64,000 nt of DNA from Ovoidimarina sediminis (lineage in GTDB: Bacteria > Pseudomonadota > Alphaproteobacteria > Rhodobacterales > Rhodobacteraceae), in assembly GCF_032586175.1 (NCBI RefSeq), contig NZ_JAWHTE010000007.1, positions 124,001 through 188,000 of the forward strand, in the 5' to 3' direction. Made by a program: the position numbers and the translations under genes. Under the pieces are notes generated by a model. That model had not been told where the DNA came from and did not search any database. It saw only the letters and a list, made by a program, of their open reading frames with translations. Below, piece after piece: positions 34,100 through 42,913 of this stretch (position 1 is its first letter; the number at the start of each line of letters is the position of its first letter).

Positions 34100-34612
34100 T
34101 CACAATGCAGGGGGAAGGGGGCAACCCAGGGGCGGGGCGTTCCCGTCGAACACCTCCGCGCCGCAGCGGTTGATCTGGTCCCACGCCACGGCGCGCCCGT
34201 CTGGATAAAGCGCGATGATCCGGTCGATCCCGTAGGGCGTGTTCTCCGATGCGAGAAGCGCGGTCGCAGCCCCGCTCTCCAGATCCGCCCCGATCCCGGC
34301 GGCATCGAAACAGTCGAACCACCCCGGCGCGTTCAGGGGCACCGCATCTTCGGCCAGTCGCGCATCTGCCAGAAGCGCTCCGGGCGCCTCCACCGTGAAA
34401 CAGGCACGAAACCGGATCGGCGAACTGTCCGAATTGATGCCCCGGAAGTCCGCGACGTCCAGCGCCCGCGGCCCCTCCGCCGTCACGATCGACATCCCGG
34501 CCTCCTCCGCCGTCACGTCCCGGTAGAAGGCATAGACCTGAAGCCAGTACATCAGCGCCCCGAGGCCAAGCGCCGACCCCACGATGATGATCCCAAGCGT
34601 TCGCCCGTTCAT
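34100..34612 (-). CDS. DUF6446-type single-pass membrane protein between glyQ and glyS
   Basis: 170 residues from ATG 34612. One N-terminal membrane helix (about 5-27) is followed by a periplasmic domain with SSPIRFRACFTVEAPG, the APGWFDCFDA segment and the C-terminal INRCGAEVFDGNAPPLGCPLP. Four conserved-looking Cys residues could form two disulfides. The placement between glyQ and glyS is a feature I recognise from other Rhodobacteraceae, and DUF6446 is the family name I recall. No function is known. A longer frame upstream overlaps glyQ and is not used. Confidence 0.78.
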   Translation of the reverse strand: MNGRTLGIIIVGSALGLGALMYWLQVYAFYRDVTAEEAGMSIVTAEGPRALDVADFRGINSDSSPIRFRACFTVEAPGALLADARLAEDAVPLNAPGWFDCFDAAGIGADLESGAATALLASENTPYGIDRIIALYPDGRAVAWDQINRCGAEVFDGNAPPLGCPLPPAL

Positions 34613-34632
34613 GGTTCCGCCCGCCCCGGCCC

Positions 34633-35559
34633 TCAGGCCGCGGCGTCGCTCCCGCCGGCCACGAAGGCATCGGCACAGCGCTTCGCCAGCGCCCGCACCC
34701 GCCCGATATACGCCTGCCGCTCGGTGACCGAGATCACCCCCCGCGCATCCAGCAGGTTGAAAACATGGCTCGCCTTGATGCACTGGTCATAGGCGGGATG
34801 CGCCATGATGATCCGCCGCCCCGTCTTCGGATCGGCCTCCGGCGCGTCGAGGATCCGCGCGCATTCGGTCTCCGCATCCTCGAAATGGCGCAACAGCGTC
34901 TCGGTGTCGGCCACGTCGAAGTTCCACCGCGAATATTCGATCTCGGTGCGCCGAAACACGTCGCCATAGGTCAGCGGGATGGGCGCATCCGGATCGTTAT
35001 AGGCCATGTCCATCACGTGATCGACGCCCAGCACATACATCGCCAGCCGTTCCAGCCCATAGGTCAGCTCTCCGGAAACCGGGCGGCAGTCATGGCCGCC
35101 GACCTGCTGGAAATAGGTGTATTGCGACACCTCCATGCCGTCGCACCACACTTCCCAGCCAAGCCCCCAGGCCCCCAGCGTCGGGCTTTCCCAGTCGTCC
35201 TCGACAAAGCGGATGTCGTGCAGGTCCATGTCGATCCCGATCGCGGCCAGCGAACCGAGGTAAAGCTCCTGCAGGTCGGGCGGCGAGGGTTTGATGATCA
35301 CCTGGTACTGGTAGTAATGCTGAAGCCGGTTGGGGTTCTCCCCATACCGCCCGTCCGTCGGCCGGCGCGACGGCTGCACATAGGCCGCGGCCCAGCGCTC
35401 GGGGCCCAGCGCCCGCAACGTCGTCGCCGGGTGAAACGTGCCCGCGCCCACCTCCATGTCATAGGGCTGCAGCACGGCGCAGCCATGCCCTGCCCAATAG
35501 GTCTGAAGCCGCAGGATGATCTCCTGGAACGAGGTGGGTTTGCCGTCCTTGCCTGTCAT
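34633..35559 (-). CDS. glyQ: Glycyl-tRNA synthetase alpha subunit
   Basis: 308 residues, the catalytic class II subunit that activates glycine. The sequence LQTYWAGHGCAVLQPYD near the start, EVGAGTFHPATTLRALGPE (about residues 37-55), and motif-2/3 regions such as RPTDGRYGENPNRLQHYYQY and QQVGGHDCRPVSGELTYGLE are all family signatures. It is first gene of a glyQ–DUF6446–glyS unit. Confidence 0.97.
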   Translation of the reverse strand: MTGKDGKPTSFQEIILRLQTYWAGHGCAVLQPYDMEVGAGTFHPATTLRALGPERWAAAYVQPSRRPTDGRYGENPNRLQHYYQYQVIIKPSPPDLQELYLGSLAAIGIDMDLHDIRFVEDDWESPTLGAWGLGWEVWCDGMEVSQYTYFQQVGGHDCRPVSGELTYGLERLAMYVLGVDHVMDMAYNDPDAPIPLTYGDVFRRTEIEYSRWNFDVADTETLLRHFEDAETECARILDAPEADPKTGRRIIMAHPAYDQCIKASHVFNLLDARGVISVTERQAYIGRVRALAKRCADAFVAGGSDAAA

Positions 35560-35678
35560 CTGCGTGCCCCGGTCAAAATCGCGTTCTCATTAAGCAACAG
35601 CCTGACGGGGGTCAATCAACGCGGCGCCGAATGGGCGTGCAACCGCCCCGTGAATTGCTAGGATCACCGTCACAGGTG

Positions 35679-37439
35679 ATGAAACGGTATCCGATGTCCT
35701 CCCATGCCCTCTCGCGGGTTTCTGCCGCGCTTGTCCTTCTCTTCTTCGCCGGCCTCGCCACCCCCGTTCTGGCGCAGGGCACGGCCTGGGTGCAGATCGA
35801 GGCCCGTCCGAACCAGCCCTCCGCCGAAGATCGGGCCCGCGCCTATGCCGCCGAGATCGCCGATGTGGTGGGCTACCGTCTGCGCTCGGGCTGGTACGCC
35901 ATCGCGCTCGGCCCCTACACGCCCGAAGCGGCGGCGGCGGAACTGCGCCGCCTCCGGGCGCTCCGCGCGATCCCGGGGGACAGCTTCATTTCCGACGGCC
36001 AGACCTACGGCGAACAATTCTGGCCCCCGGGCGGCGCGGCCGCGCTCGCACCCGTCCTGCCGGCCGATCCCGCCGCGCCCGGGGCCACGCCCGATGCGGC
36101 GGCCGAGCCCGAACCCGCCGACGAAACGCCCGCCGAGGCGCGCGCGGGCGAACGCCGCCTCACGCGCACGGAACGCGAGGAACTGCAGCGCGCGCTCCAG
36201 ATCAAGGGCTTCTACACCGCGGCCATCGACGGCGCCTTCGGCCCCGGCACCCGCCGCGCCATGGCGAACTGGCAATCGGCCTTCGGGCACGAGCCTACGG
36301 GCATCCTCACCACCGCCCAGCGCCGCGAACTGACCGAGGAACTGCGCGCCATGATGGCCAGCCTCGGTTTCGTCCGGGTGGAAGACAGCGCGGCCGGCAT
36401 CTCCGTCGATCTGCCCCTCGCCATGGTCGAGTTCGACGGCTACGAGGCCCCCTTCGCGAAATACGCCGGCACCGAGGGCGCGCAGATCCTGCTCATCAGC
36501 CAGTCGGGCGACCAGGCCACGCTCGCGGGGCTGTTCGAGATCCTCCAGACGCTCGAAATTATGCCGCTCGACGGGCCCCGCGATCTGCGCCGCAACGGGT
36601 TCACCATCGAAGGCGTGAACCGCGACATCTCGAGCTTCGCCTTCGCCACCCTCGCCGACGGGGCGGTCAAGGGCATGATCATCGTCTGGCCCCGGGGCGA
36701 TAACCTGCGCCGCTCCATCGCGATAAACCGGATGCGCGAAAGCTTCGACACGATCGAAGGCCAGGTCCTGCCCGATACCGCCCGCGGCGAGGCGATCGAA
36801 CGCCCCGATCTTCTCGCCGGCCTCCAGATCCGCCAGCCCGAGGCCTCGCTGAGCGGCTTCTTCGTCACGTCCGACGGTGCGGTGCTGACGGCGGCCTCAC
36901 CCCTTGAGGCCTGCGCCCGCATCACTCTCGGCGACGATACCGAGGCCGCGATCACGGCCACCGACGCCGCCCTCGATCTGGCGCTCCTCAGGCCCGCCGC
37001 GCGCCTCGCGCCGCTCGCCATCGGGCGGCTCAGTGCCGATCTCCCGCGCCTCCAGGCCGAGATCGCCGTGGCGGGCTATTCCTATGGCGGCCTCCTCGGT
37101 GCGCCGACGATGAGTTTCGGCACGCTCGAGGATCTGCGCGGTCTCAATGGCGAGGCCACGCTCCAGCGCCTCGCCCTCACGGTCCAGCCGGGCGATGCCG
37201 GCGGGCCGGTGCTCGATGCCGATGGCGGCGTGGTCGGCATCCTCCTGCCCCGGCGGGCCGAAAACGGGCGGTCCCTCCCCGACGAGGTGCAATTCGCCAC
37301 CAAGTCCGACCAGATCGCGAATTTTCTCGACGCGAACGGCATCGCGATCCCGGTGGCCGAGGAGGCCCGCGCGCTCGCGCCCGAGGATCTGGCCCTGATC
37401 GGGGCCGACATGACCGTGCTCGTCGAATGCTGGAACTGA
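35679..37439 (+). CDS. Secreted peptidoglycan-binding protein with inactive trypsin-like domain
   Basis: 586 residues from ATG 35679 (35694 also possible), signal peptide ending near PVLAQG. The first part resembles an SPOR-like segment (WVQIEARPN to SGWYAIALGPYT), then a Pro/Ala linker, a PG_binding_1 domain (LQRALQIKGFYTAAIDGAFG), a middle domain of unknown type, and a C-terminal trypsin/DegP-like fold. The catalytic triad is damaged: the His position reads TAASP (Ser407), Asp433 is kept in LDLALL, and the usual GNSGG is GDAGG (Ala507). The protein is probably a non-proteolytic binding or sensing factor. Its stop is followed at once by a repeat. Confidence 0.82.
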   Translation: MKRYPMSSHALSRVSAALVLLFFAGLATPVLAQGTAWVQIEARPNQPSAEDRARAYAAEIADVVGYRLRSGWYAIALGPYTPEAAAAELRRLRALRAIPGDSFISDGQTYGEQFWPPGGAAALAPVLPADPAAPGATPDAAAEPEPADETPAEARAGERRLTRTEREELQRALQIKGFYTAAIDGAFGPGTRRAMANWQSAFGHEPTGILTTAQRRELTEELRAMMASLGFVRVEDSAAGISVDLPLAMVEFDGYEAPFAKYAGTEGAQILLISQSGDQATLAGLFEILQTLEIMPLDGPRDLRRNGFTIEGVNRDISSFAFATLADGAVKGMIIVWPRGDNLRRSIAINRMRESFDTIEGQVLPDTARGEAIERPDLLAGLQIRQPEASLSGFFVTSDGAVLTAASPLEACARITLGDDTEAAITATDAALDLALLRPAARLAPLAIGRLSADLPRLQAEIAVAGYSYGGLLGAPTMSFGTLEDLRGLNGEATLQRLALTVQPGDAGGPVLDADGGVVGILLPRRAENGRSLPDEVQFATKSDQIANFLDANGIAIPVAEEARALAPEDLALIGADMTVLVECWN

Positions 37440-37447
37440 CCCCCCGG

Positions 37448-37507
37448 CTTCATGTGGCCTGAAATATCCCGGGGGGCCGACCGCAGGGAGGCGGGGGCAG
37501 AGCCCCC
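37448..37507 (+). repeat. Intergenic repeat, copy 1
   Basis: Begins CTTCATGTGGCCTGAAATA and ends in a perfect hairpin GGGGGC-AGA-GCCCCC (37493-37507). A second copy, in the opposite orientation, is at 41442-41498. It lies between the convergent pseudo-protease and trkH genes and may double as a bidirectional transcription terminator. Confidence 0.7.
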
Positions 37508-38958
37508 TAGCTCGTCCGCCAGAAATTGATAGTCAGGATCGCATAGACCCCCATGATCTCCAGCCGCCCGGTCAGCATCGCGCCGATCAGGATCCATTTC
37601 GCCGCGTCATTCAGCCCCGCGAAATTCCCCGCCGGTCCGATCTGGGGGCCAAGCCCCGGGCCCACATTCGCCAGCGCCGTCGCCGCGCCGGACACCGAGG
37701 TGATGAAATCGAGCCCCGTGGCCCCCAGCGCCACCGCAAAGATCCCGAGCGAGACGATGAACATCACGAAGAACGCCATCACCGAACTCAGGATGTCGTC
37801 GGACACCGTCCGCCCGTCGAACCGCGGCGTGAAGATCCCGTGCGGCGAGTGGATCCGCTGGATCTGCGCCTTGATCGACGAAAACAGGATCTGGTAGCGG
37901 AAGATCTTCACCGAACAGCATGTCGAACCGGCGCAGCCGCCCACAAGGCCAATGAAGAAGAACACCGTGACCGCAAGCGGCCCCCAAAGCTGGTAATCGA
38001 CGCTGGCGAACCCGGTTCCGGTGATGATCGAGGTCAGATTGAAGAGCGCTTCGCGAAAGGTCGATGCAAAGTCCGCCTCGCTGGTCATGAGCCGGTAGAT
38101 GACGAGAACCGTGACCGAGACAACGACCGTTCCGATCAGCGCCCGAACCTGGGTATCGGACACAAGCGGCCGCGCCGTGCCGGCGACAAGCTGCACGTAG
38201 CGCACGAAAGGCAGCGACGCGAGAAACATGAACAGGGTCGCCACGTATTCTGCGATTCCCGCATAGGCCCCCATCGAGGCGTCGCTCGGGGCGAATCCGC
38301 CGGTCGACACGGTGGTCATGGCAAGGTTCAGGGCGTCAAAGGCGCTCATCCCCGTTCCCAGGTAGGCCAGCATGCAGGCGACCGTCAGAACGAGGTAGAT
38401 CGCCGAGATCTGCCCCGCGATCGCGGTCGCGCGCGGCAGGATCTTCCCCATCGTGTCGAAGGCTTCCGAGCGGAACATCTGCATCCCCCCGATCCTGAGT
38501 TCGGGCAGAAACACCATGGCCACGACGATGATCCCGATGCCTCCGAACCATTGCAGCATCGACCGCCAGAGCAGAAGACCCGGCGGAAGGCGCTCCAGTC
38601 CAACGAAGACGGTCGATCCTGTCGTGGTCATGCCGGACATCGATTCGAAGAACGCATTCACGAATCGCGCCTCGGTCGCGCCAAGCGCGAAGGGGATCGC
38701 GCCGAAGACCGGCAGCATCAGCCAGACGCCCGTGGTCAGAAGGAAGGTCTGCTGGATCGACAGGCGCTGGCTCACCCCGTTCGCGCAGGCCAGCGCGATA
38801 AGCCCGCCCACCAGGGCGGTGATCAGCGCGGATTCGAGGAAGACCTGCCAGTGATCGTTCCCGGCCAGAAGATCCATGCCCATCGGCACGAGCATCGTCA
38901 CGCCAAGCGCTGCGACCAGAAGGCCGACGACGTATCCAACGGGGCGCAGATCGATCAT
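37507..38958 (-). CDS. trkH: TrkH-family potassium uptake protein
   Basis: 483 residues from ATG 38958. Ten or more membrane segments with four pore loops carrying filter sequences TTTGSTV, TVSTGGF, ITGTGFAS and ANVGPGLG; each has the selectivity-filter glycine, as in K+ channels and TrkH/KtrB. The cytoplasmic NAD-binding partner TrkA is not in the window. The upstream in-frame start at 38994 is less likely because the Met at 38958 begins the normal membrane N-terminus. Its 3' end abuts the repeat. Confidence 0.93.
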   Translation of the reverse strand: MIDLRPVGYVVGLLVAALGVTMLVPMGMDLLAGNDHWQVFLESALITALVGGLIALACANGVSQRLSIQQTFLLTTGVWLMLPVFGAIPFALGATEARFVNAFFESMSGMTTTGSTVFVGLERLPPGLLLWRSMLQWFGGIGIIVVAMVFLPELRIGGMQMFRSEAFDTMGKILPRATAIAGQISAIYLVLTVACMLAYLGTGMSAFDALNLAMTTVSTGGFAPSDASMGAYAGIAEYVATLFMFLASLPFVRYVQLVAGTARPLVSDTQVRALIGTVVVSVTVLVIYRLMTSEADFASTFREALFNLTSIITGTGFASVDYQLWGPLAVTVFFFIGLVGGCAGSTCCSVKIFRYQILFSSIKAQIQRIHSPHGIFTPRFDGRTVSDDILSSVMAFFVMFIVSLGIFAVALGATGLDFITSVSGAATALANVGPGLGPQIGPAGNFAGLNDAAKWILIGAMLTGRLEIMGVYAILTINFWRTS

Positions 38959-39081
38959 GGATGGAGCGTTGCTGTGCCGCCGTCGCCAAGTCAAGGCGAC
39001 GGCGGCGGTATCACACCGGATAGGGCCCTAATACACAGGCCCCGCTCTGGGGGAAGTTTACCGGTGCGAACTCGTCACACG

Positions 39082-40185
39082 TCAGCCGACGTGAAACAGT
39101 GTTTCGAAGAACCGCGGGTCCAGACTTGCACTTGCAAAGGTCTCGCCCTCGGTCAGCACGCTGACGGCGTCATGACTGTGTAAACTTTCCTGGTGGCTGG
39201 CCGCTACCCGAAAATCGCCGATTCGCGGGTCGATCTGCAGAATCTCGGCAAAAAGCCGCGCAGCATCCTCCACAAAAATCGGATTCGCGGCGTTCAGCTC
39301 GGCGAAAGCCTGTTCGTCCTCACGCTTCACCATCACCTGGGTTTCCGTCGGCACGGCGCGGCGGCAAAGCTCCACGAGGTCCTCGAACCACAGCACGCCC
39401 GCGCTGTCGTCAAGCACCACCGAAACCCGCGCAACCGACCGCTGCGAATGGGGCGTGGCCAGTTGTCCGCGCGTCTGGCGGGCATGTTCGCTCAGTTCCA
39501 GCGAGCAGGGGCAGGTCGAGGAATAGACATAGTCGAGATGCAGGATCTTCCGCCGCGCGCCCGCCTGCTCCACCAGTTCCAGCGCGATGTCGTAATACTG
39601 CCAGCCCGACAGCCCCGAACGCAGGCTTTCCACCTTCATCGGGAAGGAAATCCGCATCTGGATGCGCGCGTCGAAGCTTTCGAGGTCGCGCTTGTAGTCG
39701 TCGAGCGCCGCCTCGATCACGTCGAAGGAAAAGCTGCGTTCGGAATGGCCATAGAACGAGCGCATGATGCGGCTCATGTTGATGCCCTTCTTCTCCGCAT
39801 CGAGGCTCACCGTGCCCGTGACGGAGGTTTCCAGGGTCAGATCCCCGTTGTCGCGGGTCCTGAAGCGGATCGGCAGCCTGAAATTCGAAATCCCCACATG
39901 CTGGATCTCGCGCCGCGCGCCCTTGATCAGGCTTTCGGGGCCGTTCTGAAGATCGGGCAGGTCGGCGCGATAGGCCGCGTCGACGCTGAATGTTTCAGGA
40001 TAGGCCCGCGCGAGCACCGGGTAATCCGTCCCGCTGTCGCCCGGCAGAACCCGCGCGATCGCGGGGTCAAGCGTGCGGATTTCATCTTCCGTCGCCGCCT
40101 CGGCCCATTTTCTCAGCATATCAAGGGCCCGCCGCGCGTCGTCGCGCGTCGGATCACGGTCGATCGAGGGCATATGGATATTCAT
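39082..40185 (-). CDS. folE2: GTP cyclohydrolase FolE2 (type IB)
   Basis: 367 residues from ATG 40185. First step of folate synthesis from GTP, performed here by the FolE2 family rather than FolE. Metal-site signature STCPCSLELS (about residues 233-242) with the Cys ligand, GISNFRLP and AHSQR-like TPHSQRSVARV are present. FolE2 enzymes can use metals other than zinc. The three folate genes folE2, folB and folP in the window cover three consecutive or near-consecutive steps. A candidate RpoE-type promoter lies at 40262-40291. Confidence 0.94.
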   Translation of the reverse strand: MNIHMPSIDRDPTRDDARRALDMLRKWAEAATEDEIRTLDPAIARVLPGDSGTDYPVLARAYPETFSVDAAYRADLPDLQNGPESLIKGARREIQHVGISNFRLPIRFRTRDNGDLTLETSVTGTVSLDAEKKGINMSRIMRSFYGHSERSFSFDVIEAALDDYKRDLESFDARIQMRISFPMKVESLRSGLSGWQYYDIALELVEQAGARRKILHLDYVYSSTCPCSLELSEHARQTRGQLATPHSQRSVARVSVVLDDSAGVLWFEDLVELCRRAVPTETQVMVKREDEQAFAELNAANPIFVEDAARLFAEILQIDPRIGDFRVAASHQESLHSHDAVSVLTEGETFASASLDPRFFETLFHVG

Positions 40186-40261
40186 CGGACAGGAACCTGC
40201 GCAGGTTTGGTGAGCCGCACAAATGGGTTTCAACCCCCCTTTGTCCAGCCATCTTCACGCA

Positions 40262-40291
40262 ATTGTACGTATTTGGGAGGGGATCGGATCA
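40262..40291 (-). promoter_or_regulatory. Candidate RpoE/ChrR-type ECF promoter for folE2
   Basis: On the minus strand TGATCC (40286-40291), an 18-bp spacer and TACAAT (40262-40267), about 77 bp before the folE2 start. TGATCC with 18-bp spacing is the -35 pattern of the singlet-oxygen-responsive RpoE of Rhodobacter. Confidence 0.4.
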
Positions 40292-40323
40292 GGCTCCGCC
40301 CGCTCTCGAACGCCGGATTCGGC

Positions 40324-41295
40324 CTATGCCTGTTCGAGTTCTTCGAGCCGTGCCTCGAAATACTTGATCGTCCGTTCAAGCCCCTCGCGCAAGGGCACCT
40401 CGGGCGCCCATCCAAGCGTTTTCTCCGCCAGCGAGATGTCGGGCCGCCGCTGTTTCGGGTCGTCCTGCGGCAAGGGCCGGGTCACGATCTCCGACCGCGC
40501 GCCGGTCATCTCGACAACCGTTTCGGCCAGTTCCCGGATCGTGAACTCGCCGGGATTGCCGAGGTTCATGGGCCCGGTCACGCTCGCATCGGTGTCCATC
40601 AGCCGCAGAAACCCCTCGATCAGGTCGTCGACATAGCAGAACGCCCGCGTCTGACTCCCGTCGCCATAGATCGTGATCGGTTCGCCGCGCAGCGCCTGCA
40701 CGATGAAGTTCGACACCACCCGCCCGTCCGCATGGTGCATCCGGGGGCCGTAGGTGTTGAAGATCCGTGCCACCTTGATCTCAAGCCCGCTCTGCCGGTG
40801 ATAGTCGAAGAACAGCGTCTCGGCACAGCGCTTGCCCTCGTCATAGCAGGACCGCGCGCCGATCGGGTTCACGTTCCCCCAGTACGCCTCGGTCTGGGGG
40901 TGCACATTCGGGTCGCCGTAAACCTCGCTGGTCGAGGCCTGAAAGATCCTGCATTTCAGCCGCTTCGCCAGCCCCAGCATGTTGATCGCGCCATGGACGG
41001 AGGTCTTCGTCGTCTGGATCGGATCGTGCTGGTAGTGGATCGGCGAGGCCGGGCAGGCGAGGTTGTAGATCTCGTCGACCTCCACATAAAGCGGGAAGGT
41101 CACGTCATGGCGCAGGAACTCGAACCGGGGCTCTCCGTGCAGGTGATCGAGATTGCGCTTCGTGCCGGTGAAAAGGTTGTCGGCGCAGATCACCTCGTGC
41201 CCCTGGGCCAGAAGCCGGTCGATCAGGTGCGAGCCGAGGAACCCCGCGCCCCCGGTGACAAGAATGCGTTTCCGGCTGTCGTAAAGATGCGCCAC
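40324..41295 (-). CDS. UDP-glucuronic acid decarboxylase (UDP-xylose synthase type)
   Basis: 323 residues. Extended SDR: NAD-binding motif TGGAGFLGSHLIDRLL at the start (residues about 11-26) and catalytic Tyr-x3-Lys in SCYDEGKR (about 146-153); NPIGARSCYDEGKR and the PMNLGNPGEFTIREL segment match UXS enzymes that turn UDP-glucuronate into UDP-xylose. It starts with GTG at 41295 (GGAG is 8 bases upstream); no ATG gives the right N-terminus. It could feed surface polysaccharide synthesis, possibly with the glycosyltransferase of this window, but the genes are 26 kb apart. Confidence 0.92.
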   Translation of the reverse strand: MAHLYDSRKRILVTGGAGFLGSHLIDRLLAQGHEVICADNLFTGTKRNLDHLHGEPRFEFLRHDVTFPLYVEVDEIYNLACPASPIHYQHDPIQTTKTSVHGAINMLGLAKRLKCRIFQASTSEVYGDPNVHPQTEAYWGNVNPIGARSCYDEGKRCAETLFFDYHRQSGLEIKVARIFNTYGPRMHHADGRVVSNFIVQALRGEPITIYGDGSQTRAFCYVDDLIEGFLRLMDTDASVTGPMNLGNPGEFTIRELAETVVEMTGARSEIVTRPLPQDDPKQRRPDISLAEKTLGWAPEVPLREGLERTIKYFEARLEELEQA

Positions 41296-41441
41296 CGCGT
41301 CACTCCGTTCCCGATATGCGTCCCGCACGTCTTGAAGCACGGTTTCGCCTCGATGTGCAGCAAAACCGGGCGCAGGGGTGGGCCGGCGTCTCCCGCGTTG
41401 CAACAATTCCCCGACCGGCGCGTCTCTGTTCCGGAGAAAAC

Positions 41442-41498
41442 GGGGGCGCTGCCCCCGCCCCTTCGGGGCTCCCACGGGATATTTCCGGCCACATGAAG
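41442..41498 (-). repeat. Intergenic repeat, copy 2
   Basis: On the minus strand it begins CTTCATGTGGCCGGAAATA and, after a variable GC-rich middle, ends in GGGGGC-AGC-GCCCCC (41442-41456). Identical in 23 of the first 24 bases to copy 1 at 37448. It begins 5 bp after the dinB stop, that is again just after a gene, in the sense direction of that gene. Confidence 0.7.
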
Positions 41499-41503
41499 CA
41501 GGC

Positions 41504-42757
41504 TCAGCGCAGCGATCTGCCCTTGATGATCGCATCCGGCCCGAACCGGTCGCGGATCGCATCGGCGGCACGCTCCGCCCCCGCCCGCGATGCGGCGCCG
41601 GGATCGAGAAGGTCGCCCGAGGCATCGGCATTCCCCGACGGCCCGATCTCCGACACCCCCACCCCGATCAGTCGGAACGGCGCGCGGTCGGCGACCGTGT
41701 CGAACAGCCCCCGCGCGGTGCGGTAGATCCGGTCGGCGATCTGCGTCGGATCGCGCAGGCTCAGCCGGCGCGTCAGGATCGTGAAATCCGACCGCTTCAC
41801 CTTCAGCGTCACCACGCGCCCGGCCTGATCGCGTGCCTTCAGCCGGTCAGACACCTTTTCCGACAGCCGCCAGATATGCCCGTCGAGGATATCGGCATCG
41901 CCCGTATCCTCGTGAAACGTCGTCTCGTTCGACACCGATTTCACCGGCGCGTTCCGCTCCACCCGCCGGTAATCCTCGCCCCGGGCCAGGTGCCACAACC
42001 GGTCGCCGGAGGCGCCGAAGCGCGCGTGCAGATCCGCCTTCTCCCAGCGCAGCAGATCCCCGAAGGTGCGGATGCCGGCCTTTTCCAGCGCCCCTTCCGC
42101 CACCGCGCCCACGCCCCAGATCATCCGCACCGGCCGGTCGCGCAGAAACGCCATCGTTTCCGCCTTGCCGATCACCGAGAACCCGCGGGGCTTGTCGAGA
42201 TCCGAGGCCACCTTGGCGAGGAACTTGTTGTGGCTGAGCCCGATCGACCCGGTGATCCCCAGCTCCTCCTCCATCCGCTTGGTCAGCCGCGCCAGCATCA
42301 CCGCAGGCGGCGCGTGATGCAGACGTTCGGTGCCCGTCAGATCCATGAACGCCTCGTCCAGCGACAGGGGCTCCACCACCGGCGTCAGCTCTTCCATCAT
42401 CGCCCGGATCTGTTTCGAAACGCCCACATAGACATCCATCCGCCCGCGCACGACCGTGGCTTCCGGGCACAGCTCCAGCGCCTTGAACATCGGCATGGCC
42501 GAACGCACGCCCTTGATCCGCGCGATGTAGCAGGCCGTCGTGACAACCCCGCGCCGCCCGCCGCCCACGATCACCGGCTTGTCCCGCAAGGAAGGATCGT
42601 CGCGTTTTTCCACCGAGGCATAGAAGGCATCGCAATCCATATGCGCGATCGACAGATCGAAGAGTTCATGATGCGCGATCACCCGGGGGCTGCGGCAGGC
42701 CGGGCAGCGCGGGCCACTGTCGAAGGCGTGAAGGCAGGAACGGCAAAGGGCAGGCAT
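41504..42757 (-). CDS. dinB: DNA polymerase IV (DinB) with N-terminal CxxC..CxxC extension
   Basis: 417-residue Y-family translesion polymerase. Catalytic acidic residues appear in MDCDAFYASVE (about residues 40-50) and SLDEAFMDLTG (about 140). The thumb and little finger follow. The first 30 residues form a small zinc-ribbon-like module, Cys5-x2-Cys8 ... Cys18-x2-Cys21, before the polymerase; E. coli DinB lacks it. No beta-clamp-binding motif can be assigned with confidence, and the C-terminus ends in basic GRSLR. No LexA box was seen upstream. Confidence 0.93.
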   Translation of the reverse strand: MPALCRSCLHAFDSGPRCPACRSPRVIAHHELFDLSIAHMDCDAFYASVEKRDDPSLRDKPVIVGGGRRGVVTTACYIARIKGVRSAMPMFKALELCPEATVVRGRMDVYVGVSKQIRAMMEELTPVVEPLSLDEAFMDLTGTERLHHAPPAVMLARLTKRMEEELGITGSIGLSHNKFLAKVASDLDKPRGFSVIGKAETMAFLRDRPVRMIWGVGAVAEGALEKAGIRTFGDLLRWEKADLHARFGASGDRLWHLARGEDYRRVERNAPVKSVSNETTFHEDTGDADILDGHIWRLSEKVSDRLKARDQAGRVVTLKVKRSDFTILTRRLSLRDPTQIADRIYRTARGLFDTVADRAPFRLIGVGVSEIGPSGNADASGDLLDPGAASRAGAERAADAIRDRFGPDAIIKGRSLR

Positions 42758-42913
42758 GGCCGGACAGTATCACCAGAGCGGCGCCGGAATACACCATTTG
42801 CTTAAGGGTTTTTCGGGCAACAGGGGGGAGTTTACGCGCGCGGTTCCCCTTGTGTCCGAACGCGCCGGAACTCAGATTTCTTCCCGTGTGGGGCATAAGG
42901 TCGGGAGCCTTCG

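Noticed and set aside
39193..41496. A 767-codon open frame opposite folE2 and UXS
   Set aside because: It runs across two well-supported minus-strand genes and an intergenic region, with Arg/His/Pro-rich composition and no known domain.
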